DNA of 19,381 nt from JAHEEL01 sp039715165 (GTDB taxonomy: Bacteria > Actinomycetota > Acidimicrobiia > Spongiisociales > UBA5794), in the NCBI GenBank assembly GCA_039715165.1, contig JBDLHX010000040.1, forward strand, positions 1 through 19,381, read 5' to 3'. Positions 14,266 to 19,381 of the stretch are shown here, one piece after another. The position numbers were made by a program, and so were the translations under genes. Position 1 is the first letter of the stretch. The number at the start of each line of letters is the position of its first letter. Under the pieces are notes generated by a model, which made no database searches, was not told where the DNA came from, and saw only the letters and a program-made list of their open reading frames with translations.

Positions 14266-15846
14266 GTGACGACGAGCCCGATGCTCGAAATGAAGGGAAT
14301 CACGAAGCGGTTCCCCGGCGTGATCGCGAACGATCGTGTCGACTTCGACCTGTACCCGGGCGAAGTGCACACGCTGCTTGGTGAGAACGGCGCCGGCAAG
14401 AGCACCCTCATGAAGGTGCTCTACGGGCTCTACCCGGCGGACGAGGGGGAGATCCTTCTCGACGGGAAGCCGGTCACAATCGACAGTCCGACGGCCGCGA
14501 TCGAGCACGGAATCGGGATGATCCACCAGCACTTCATGCTGGTTCCGACGCTGACCGTGGCCGAGAACGTGGCACTCGGACTGAAGTCGAGTCGCGGCTT
14601 CCTCACCGATCTCGACGTCGTCTCGAAGAGGATTACGGCGCTCTCCGACGAGTACGGGCTGGAGATCCATCCCTCCGTCCTCGTCTGGCAGCTCTCGGTC
14701 GGCGAGCGTCAGAGGGTGGAGATCATCAAGGCGCTCTACCGGGAGGCCCGGCTCCTGATCCTCGACGAGCCGACTGCGGTGCTGACGCCGCAGGAGGTCG
14801 AGCAGCTGTTCATGACTCTGCGCCAGCTCACTGAGGATGGGCGAGGCCTGATCTTCATCTCCCACAAGCTGCACGAAGTGCTCGCTCTGAGCAGGAGAAT
14901 CACGGTCCTGCGCCACGGGGCGGTGACCGGCGAGGTCGCCGTCGAGGGAGCGACGCGGGAGAGCCTCGCGAACATGATGGTCGGCCGTGAGGTGAAGCTC
15001 CGACCCGACAAGCTCCCGTCGGAGCCCGGCGACGTCGCGCTCGAGATCCGGGGCCTCACGGTCATGGGCGACCGGGGGCTGATCGCGGTGGATCACCTGG
15101 ACCTCGACGTGCACAAGGGTGAGATCCTCGGCATTGCCGGTGTATCGGGCAACGGGCAGCGGGAGCTTGCAGAGACCATCGCAGGCTTGCGCGACGTCCA
15201 GAGCGGCACGATCAAGATCCTGGGCAACGACATCACCGGTGCCCATCCGAAGATGGCAAGAAGGGAAGGACTCGCGTACGTGCCGGAAGAGCGCATGCGC
15301 GAGGGAGCGATCGGTGACTTCACGGTGTGGGAGAACCTGCTGCTCATCGATCACGGAAGCGCCGACTACTTGAAGCGAGGGTTGTTCGACTTCAGCGTCA
15401 TCAAGGACCATTCGCAACAGCTCGTTGACGATTTCGACGTTCGCACGCCGTCGATCGAGACCTCCTGCCGGAGTCTCTCGGGCGGCAACATCCAGAAGCT
15501 CATCATGGCGCGTGAGCTGTCTGCCTCGCCGACGGTCATCGTCGCTTCACAGCCCACGCGCGGTGTGGACATCGGGGCCGCCGAGTACATCCACCGGCGA
15601 ATCATCGACAAGCGAAACGTGATGACCGATGCCGAGTTCATCCAGGCGAAGCTCGTGGAGCACCGAACGGCGTGTACGGCGATCCTCATGATCTCCGAGG
15701 ACCTCGACGAGGTGTTCGGACTGTCAGATCGAATCGCCGTGATCTACGAAGGCAAGATCATGGGGATCGTCGATCCCGACACGACGACGCGTGAAGAGGT
15801 CGGCCTGATGATGGCCGGCGTCGGCGCCGCAGACGATACCGTCTGA
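14266..15846 (+). CDS. nupA: BMP/Nup-type ABC transporter ATP-binding protein, two fused nucleotide-binding domains (NupA/YufO-like)
   Basis: Powers the importer by ATP hydrolysis at the inner face of the membrane. The 526 residues hold two ABC domains. The first is canonical: Walker A GENGAGKS (39-46), Q-loop IHQHF (86-90), signature LSVGE (143-147), Walker B LLILDEP (163-169) and switch His200. The second is degenerate, as usual in this family: GVSGNGQ (292-298) in place of Walker A, YVPEERMREG (338-347), signature LSGGN (404-408), and VIVASQPTRG (424-433) with Gln at the catalytic Glu position. Between RRIIDKR and the switch segment LMISEDLDE an extra ~15-18 residues (about 450-468) are present relative to typical members. 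The GTG at 14266 has GGGAG upstream. It is the last gene of the transporter operon. Confidence 0.93.
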   Translation: MTTSPMLEMKGITKRFPGVIANDRVDFDLYPGEVHTLLGENGAGKSTLMKVLYGLYPADEGEILLDGKPVTIDSPTAAIEHGIGMIHQHFMLVPTLTVAENVALGLKSSRGFLTDLDVVSKRITALSDEYGLEIHPSVLVWQLSVGERQRVEIIKALYREARLLILDEPTAVLTPQEVEQLFMTLRQLTEDGRGLIFISHKLHEVLALSRRITVLRHGAVTGEVAVEGATRESLANMMVGREVKLRPDKLPSEPGDVALEIRGLTVMGDRGLIAVDHLDLDVHKGEILGIAGVSGNGQRELAETIAGLRDVQSGTIKILGNDITGAHPKMARREGLAYVPEERMREGAIGDFTVWENLLLIDHGSADYLKRGLFDFSVIKDHSQQLVDDFDVRTPSIETSCRSLSGGNIQKLIMARELSASPTVIVASQPTRGVDIGAAEYIHRRIIDKRNVMTDAEFIQAKLVEHRTACTAILMISEDLDEVFGLSDRIAVIYEGKIMGIVDPDTTTREEVGLMMAGVGAADDTV

Positions 15847-15851
15847 TCCGA

Positions 15852-15880
15852 GCCGTCTTCCGCCTCGGCGGCTTCACGGC
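15852..15880 (+). terminator. Possible terminator hairpin after nupA
   Basis: An outer stem GCCGT/ACGGC (15852-15856 with 15876-15880) encloses an inner stem CCGC/GCGG (15860-15863 with 15868-15871). It lies six bases past the nupA stop. There is no T-tract, so at best it is a GC-rich, factor-assisted terminator separating the transporter from dnaG. Confidence 0.4.
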
Positions 15881-15890
15881 CCCACCCCTC

Positions 15891-15896
15891 TACGCT
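15891..15896 (+). promoter_or_regulatory. Candidate leaderless -10 box for dnaG-rpoD
   Basis: TACGCT ends 8 nt before the dnaG ATG and no Shine-Dalgarno sequence is present, matching a TANNNT leaderless promoter of the actinobacterial kind. No clear -35 is seen. Confidence 0.45.
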
Positions 15897-15904
15897 GGCC
15901 CCTG

Positions 15905-17659
15905 ATGGCGTACTCACGTGAAGACATCGACCGTGTGCGGGAGCGCACCGACCTCGTGGAGCTCGCGTCCGAAGTGACGAAGGTGAAGCGGTCCGGCCGG
16001 TCGGTGATGGCCGTCTGCCCATTCCACTCGGAGAAGACGCCGTCATTGTCGATCGATCCGGCACGGGGGCTGTTTCATTGTTTTGGCTGCGGGAAGAGTG
16101 GCGATGTCTTCGGCTGGGTACAGGAGACGCAATCACTCGGCTTTTCGGATGCCCTCGAACTGCTCGCGCGCCGTGCCGGAGTCACGCTCACGAGGGACCC
16201 GGAAGCAGCCAAGCGGCGGGATCGTAGGGAGCGCCTCGTCGACGCCGTCGAGCGGGCCGTTGCCTTCTACAACGAACGCCTCCGCACTGCGGACGACGCA
16301 GGGCACGCCCGTGGGTATCTCAGAAGCCGGGGATACGACGCCGACGTCGTCGAGCAATTCCATCTCGGCTACTCCCCGGACGCGTGGGAGACGATCGTGC
16401 GCCACCTTCGCGACGGCGGGGTTGCCGACGAGGCGATGGTCGGAGCGGGTCTTGCGTCACGGTCGCGCCGGGGCGGTCTCGTCGACCGCTTCCGTAATCG
16501 GCTCATGTTCCCGATCTACGACGTTCGCGGCGATGCCGTCGGCTTCGGTGCCCGTCTGCTCGAGGGCGAAGGCCCGAAGTATCTCAACTCGCCCGAGACG
16601 CCGATCTACCACAAGTCCCGGCTGCTGTACGGCCTCAACTGGTCGAAGTCTCAGATCGTTCGTTCCGACGAGTCGGTCGTCGTCGAGGGCTACACCGACG
16701 TCATCGCGTTCCACCTCGCAGGGAACCCGGTGGCCGTCGCTACGTGTGGGACGGCGCTGGGGGAGGAGCACCTCGATCTGCTGCGGCGGTTCTCCAAGCG
16801 GGTTGTTCTCGCGTTCGATGCAGACGAGGCGGGGGCCGGCGCCGCCGAGCGGGGGTTCGAGCGATCTGTGCCCGGCGACCTCGATCTGAGGGTTGCGCTG
16901 CTCCCAGAAGGGCGGGATCCGGCCGACCTTGTGTCCGAGGGGCACAGTGACGATCTCGAGAAGGCTATTGAAGACTCCGCTCCGTTGCTGCAATTCCGAA
17001 TCGAGAGAGAGCTCGCCGGTTTCGATATGTCCGAACCGGAGTCGCGCGGCCGTGCTGTTCGCGCCGCAGCGAAGCTCATCTCGCTGCATCCGGATGCCGT
17101 GGTGCGCCACGAGTACGCAGTGCTCGTCTCTCGACGGACCGGCGTGGACGTTGCGACGGTCGAGTCGGCTCTCCGGCGGACCTCCGCGCCTCCGACCCAG
17201 GACGAGGCGCTGATCGACGAGGAGCGACTGACGGGTCCTCAACGCACGGAGCGGGAGGCGTTGCGCCTTCTCCTCGCCAACGAGCGGCAGATCCGATCTC
17301 TCGAGCTCTCTCCGGAACTGTTCTCGGTCCCGCTCCATCGCTCCGCCTACGAGATTGTGGCCTCGGTCGTCGAGCCACTCGAACCCGGAGCCCCGCCGGA
17401 TCTCGGGGCGGTGATCGGATCCGACGAGCGAGCGGAGGCAAGGCTGCTCCGTTCCCTGGCGCTCCAGCAGCGCCCGCTCGCGTCCGCCACCGATGTGATG
17501 AATCGCCTCAAGCAGGAGGCGGTAGAGCGCCGAATTGATGAGGTAGAGGCCGAACTAGTCAACGTCGACGCGGCTGCCGACCCCCAGGGGTATTCAGATC
17601 GCCTCGAACGGCTGATAGCGTTGCAGAACGAGCGTAGGGAGCTGCGGAGCAGGCAATGA
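15905..17659 (+). CDS. dnaG: DNA primase
   Basis: Makes RNA primers for chromosome replication. The 584 residues (E. coli DnaG has 581) contain the N-terminal CHC2 zinc domain (C38, H41, C59, C62; CPFHSEKTPS and FHCFGCGKSGD). The RNA-polymerase core follows (MFPIYDVRGDAVGFGARLL near 201, PKYLNSPETPIYHKSRLLYG near 224). The TOPRIM residues are E261 (EGYTD) and the acidic pair D305/D307 (AFDADEAG). The last ~150 residues form the helicase-interacting region, with charged helices at the end. The ATG at 15905 gives the standard N-terminus MAYSREDIDRVRERTDLVEL; translation is probably leaderless. It overlaps rpoD by ATGA, forming the replication-transcription part of the classic macromolecular-synthesis operon. 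rpsU and the actinobacterial neighbour dgt are not adjacent here. Confidence 0.97.
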   Translation: MAYSREDIDRVRERTDLVELASEVTKVKRSGRSVMAVCPFHSEKTPSLSIDPARGLFHCFGCGKSGDVFGWVQETQSLGFSDALELLARRAGVTLTRDPEAAKRRDRRERLVDAVERAVAFYNERLRTADDAGHARGYLRSRGYDADVVEQFHLGYSPDAWETIVRHLRDGGVADEAMVGAGLASRSRRGGLVDRFRNRLMFPIYDVRGDAVGFGARLLEGEGPKYLNSPETPIYHKSRLLYGLNWSKSQIVRSDESVVVEGYTDVIAFHLAGNPVAVATCGTALGEEHLDLLRRFSKRVVLAFDADEAGAGAAERGFERSVPGDLDLRVALLPEGRDPADLVSEGHSDDLEKAIEDSAPLLQFRIERELAGFDMSEPESRGRAVRAAAKLISLHPDAVVRHEYAVLVSRRTGVDVATVESALRRTSAPPTQDEALIDEERLTGPQRTEREALRLLLANERQIRSLELSPELFSVPLHRSAYEIVASVVEPLEPGAPPDLGAVIGSDERAEARLLRSLALQQRPLASATDVMNRLKQEAVERRIDEVEAELVNVDAAADPQGYSDRLERLIALQNERRELRSRQ

Positions 17660-18792
17660 ACGACATCGTCCGGATCGTATTCGATGAACTCGCCGCGAGA
17701 GGTCGGCAGCGGGGCTTCCTCGTCATGTCCGAGGTGCAGCAAGAGCTCGAAGAGGTTGGCGCGCCCGAGGAGTCGTTCGACGAGGTGTTCCTCGCCCTCC
17801 GTGAGGAGAGAATTCCCGTCCGCGAGGACGCCACGGACACACTCGCAGCGACGAGCCTGTCGAACGACGAGCTCGTCCACGTCTCCGACCCGGTCCGCAT
17901 GTATCTCCAGGAGATCGGGCGCTTTCCGCTGCTCACGCCCCAGCAGGAGGTCGAGCTGGCCATGACCGCCGAGGCCGGAACGCGAGCAGAAGAGCAGCTC
18001 GAATCCGGTGAAGCGTTCCCCGTCGCCGAGCGGGTCATCCTCGAACGGGCGGTCAGGCAGGCGGACAAGGCTCGCAAACGGCTCGTCGAAGCGAATCTGC
18101 GTCTCGTCGTGTCGATCGCGAAGAAGTACATCGGGCGAGGGCTCGGCCTCCTCGATCTCATCCAGGAGGGCAACCTCGGGCTCATCCGGGCGGTCGAGAA
18201 GTTCGACTACCGCAAGGGCTTCAAGTTCTCGACGTATGCGACGTGGTGGATCCGCCAGGCGGTGACGCGGGCGCTGGCAGACCAGGCGCGCACGATCCGC
18301 GTCCCCGTCCACATGGTGGAGACGATCAACAAGCTCGCGAGGGCGCAGCGGGTGCTCGTGCAGGAGCTTGGACGGGATCCGACGATCAAGGAGATCGCCG
18401 AGGAGTTGGAGCTCGATCCGGACAAGGTGACCGAGTTGCGCCGGATCGCCCAGGACCCGGTGTCGCTCGAGACGCCGCTCGGCGAGGAGGAAGACTCGAC
18501 GCTCGGCGACTTCGTCGAGGACACCGAGGCCGAGATCCCGGTCGAGGCGGCGGCGTTCCACCTCCTCCAGAGCTACCTGGGCCTCGCCCTCGAGGCACTG
18601 AGCGAGCGCGAGCGCGAGGTACTCGTGATGCGATTCGGAATCGCCGACGGAAAGGTTCGCACACTGGAGGAAGTGGGGGCGTACTTCAACGTGACGCGGG
18701 AGCGGATACGTCAGATCGAGACGAAGGCCCTTGCAAAGCTCCGCCAACCGGCCCGTGCGAGAAAGCTAGAGGGCTACCTCGAAGGCGCCTAG
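17656..18792 (+). CDS. rpoD: Primary RNA polymerase sigma factor (sigma-70/SigA type)
   Basis: Directs RNA polymerase to housekeeping promoters. The 378 residues show a short N-terminal region (1-60, a compact region 1.1-like helix bundle) and region 1.2 (DPVRMYLQEIGRFPLLT, 78-94). Regions 2.1-2.4 cover about 142-220: RLVEANLRLVVSIAKKYIG, LDLIQEGNLGLIRAVEKFD and FSTYATWWIRQAVTRALADQ. Region 3 is about 221-290. Region 4 ends with the helix-turn-helix LEEVGAYFNVTRERIRQIE (337-355) and KALAKLR. All core-binding and -10/-35 recognition segments are present, including the region 4.2 ending typical of the primary factor (ARARKLEGYL). The ATG overlaps the dnaG stop (ATGA), so expression is coupled to primase. 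Confidence 0.96.
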   Translation: MNDIVRIVFDELAARGRQRGFLVMSEVQQELEEVGAPEESFDEVFLALREERIPVREDATDTLAATSLSNDELVHVSDPVRMYLQEIGRFPLLTPQQEVELAMTAEAGTRAEEQLESGEAFPVAERVILERAVRQADKARKRLVEANLRLVVSIAKKYIGRGLGLLDLIQEGNLGLIRAVEKFDYRKGFKFSTYATWWIRQAVTRALADQARTIRVPVHMVETINKLARAQRVLVQELGRDPTIKEIAEELELDPDKVTELRRIAQDPVSLETPLGEEEDSTLGDFVEDTEAEIPVEAAAFHLLQSYLGLALEALSEREREVLVMRFGIADGKVRTLEEVGAYFNVTRERIRQIETKALAKLRQPARARKLEGYLEGA

Positions 18793-18803
18793 TCAATCTC
18801 CCC

Positions 18804-18928
18804 CAGAGGCCCTCATCTTCCTCCTCCCAGGGAGAGCAGCCGATCGTCTTCTTCCTCCCCCTCAGGGGGAGGTGTCAGCGACGAAGGAGCTGACGGAGGG
18901 GGTCAAGCAGATCCAATCAGGGCCTCTG
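18804..18928. repeat. Long-range inverted repeat flanking the structured rpoD downstream region
   Basis: CAGAGGCCCT (18804-18813) and AGGGCCTCTG (18919-18928) are perfect 10-bp inverted repeats enclosing the hairpin module at 18854-18902. They could close it into a branched structure between the convergent rpoD and YtxH-like genes. A further small hairpin, CCAG/CTGG around GAAC, follows at 18933-18944. Confidence 0.5.
18854..18902. repeat. C-run/G-run double hairpin repeat, probable transcription end of rpoD
   Basis: CCTCCCCC (18854-18861), loop TCA, GGGGGAGG (18865-18872) form a perfect 8-bp stem. A second stem follows, GTCAGC (18874-18879) with GCTGAC (18889-18894), then GGAGGGGG (18895-18902). 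The last G-run can also pair with CCCCCTC (18857-18863), giving an alternative fold. The plan matches each half of the 1407-1598 element. It lies about 60 bp past rpoD in a convergent gap, so it may also stop transcription. Confidence 0.65.
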
Positions 18929-18950
18929 AGGTCCAGGAACCTGGCTGTGA

Positions 18951-19208
18951 TCAGGCTTCGACCGGCGCGGCCCCGTTGTTCTCAGCCCGCTCTTTGATCT
19001 TCTCGCTCGCCACGACAAGGCCCTCACCTGCAGCCCGGCGGACCTTCGCCGTGGAGCGGTCTGCGACCGATGCGGCCTTCTGGAGTTTCTCATTGCCGCG
19101 CACGGAGTCGAAAGCAGATTTCATCTGCTCATAACGCTCGCGGCCAGCCTTCGTCCCGAGGACGTAGCCGACACCGAGACCAAGAACGAGACCTGTTCTG
19201 AACTTCAT
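18951..19208 (-). CDS. YtxH-like small membrane-associated protein
   Basis: An 85-residue protein with a short N-terminal hydrophobic segment rich in glycine (MKFRTGLVLGLGVGYVLGTK), directly followed by the YtxH-type motif AGRERYEQM and a charged, helical, alanine-rich tail. Such proteins are membrane-anchored, often stress-linked, with no defined activity. The ATG at 19208 was chosen over the one at 19226 because GGGAGA lies about 10 nt upstream and the protein then starts with the expected MKF. It converges on rpoD and is divergent from the tRNA gene, and appears to stand alone. Confidence 0.75.
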   Translation of the reverse strand: MKFRTGLVLGLGVGYVLGTKAGRERYEQMKSAFDSVRGNEKLQKAASVADRSTAKVRRAAGEGLVVASEKIKERAENNGAAPVEA

Positions 19209-19267
19209 GAGCGGATTCTCCCACATCCGCCGGCGACGCCAGCCGGGCGGGAGTTGTCAATGCCGCC

Positions 19268-19273
19268 TAGTAT
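19268..19273 (+). promoter_or_regulatory. Weak candidate -10 of the tRNA-Asn gene
   Basis: TAGTAT matches TATAAT at four of six positions, 34 bases before the tRNA 5' end; TATCCT overlaps it at 19271-19276. TTGTCA at 19254-19259 is too close to serve as its -35, so the promoter is only tentative. Confidence 0.3.
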
Positions 19274-19284
19274 CCTCGGCTCCG

Positions 19285-19301
19285 CTCACCGTATCGGTGA
19301 G
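19285..19301 (+). other. Hairpin in the pre-tRNA leader
   Basis: CTCACCG (19285-19291), loop TAT, CGGTGAG (19295-19301) make a perfect 7-bp stem ending 5 nt before the mature 5' end of tRNA-Asn. It is probably transcribed as part of the precursor and would sit beside the RNase P cleavage site. Confidence 0.5.
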
Positions 19302-19306
19302 TTCCT

Positions 19307-19380
19307 TCCGGGGTAGCTCAATTCGGCAGAGCAGCGGACTGTTAATCCGTTTGTTGGGAGTTCGAGTCTCCCCCCCGGAG
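19307..19380 (+). tRNA. tRNA-Asn (anticodon GTT)
   Basis: A full cloverleaf can be drawn. The acceptor stem is TCCGGGG (19307-19313) with CCCCGGA (19373-19379) and discriminator G19380. The D arm begins GCTCAATTCGGCAGAGC. The anticodon stem GCGGA/TCCGT encloses CTGTTAA with GTT at 19341-19343. The T arm is GGGAG-TTCGAGT-CTCCC. The window ends one base later (C19381), which could be the first base of an encoded CCA, but this cannot be confirmed. Confidence 0.97.
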
Positions 19381-19381
19381 C

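Overview
The window is high-GC DNA that looks chromosomal and actinobacterial, most likely Acidimicrobiia or a close relative. The pointers are a dnaG-rpoD pair starting from a leaderless-type promoter, frequent GTG/TTG starts with 4-bp GTGA/ATGA overlaps, and a BMP lipoprotein with the ETTTT-rich linker common in Acidimicrobiia-like genomes. This placement is inference; no 16S or other decisive marker is present.

Layout, left to right: glyS (+) at 44-1345. An intergenic region of about 300 bp holds an inverted pair of C-run/G-run hairpin repeats (1407-1598, REPIN-like). A leftward block follows, transcribed xdhD (10138-7559) -> ssnA (7562-6540) -> ygfK (6523-2951), then a membrane-anchored protein of unknown function (2918-1650). 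A rightward regulatory pair comes next: a small thiamine-binding-fold (MTH1187/DUF77) protein (10255-10500) and an HTH regulator (10497-10859). A rightward BMP/Nup-type ABC transporter follows, nupB-nupC-bmp-nupA (10970-15846). The right end is housekeeping: dnaG (15905-17659), rpoD (17656-18792), a second structured repeat, a leftward YtxH-like protein (19208-18951) and tRNA-Asn(GTT) at 19307-19380.

The central segment (about 1.65-15.85 kb) reads as a purine or purine-like heterocycle utilisation island. A two-domain molybdenum hydroxylase of the 'selenium-dependent' type, an SsnA amidohydrolase and the large flavin/Fe-S protein YgfK form one translationally coupled leftward operon. A transporter family that imports purine nucleosides lies on the other side of a small regulator. 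The strongest new observation is a 15-bp palindrome, TTGACATTTTGTCAA, in the divergent promoter of the catabolic operon and the regulator pair (10183-10197). It recurs with one mismatch (10890-10904) ahead of the transporter operon. This ties catabolism, a possible sensor and uptake into one candidate regulon.

Other points of interest: SsnA lacks the usual N-terminal beta-domain segment; no FAD subunit for the hydroxylase is present; YgfK carries a roughly 100-residue insertion; the transporter gene order is unusual, with the lipoprotein gene bracketed by hairpins; and structured repeats with the same C-run/G-run/hairpin/G-run plan occur in both convergent intergenic regions. All family assignments come from reading the translations; no database search was run.
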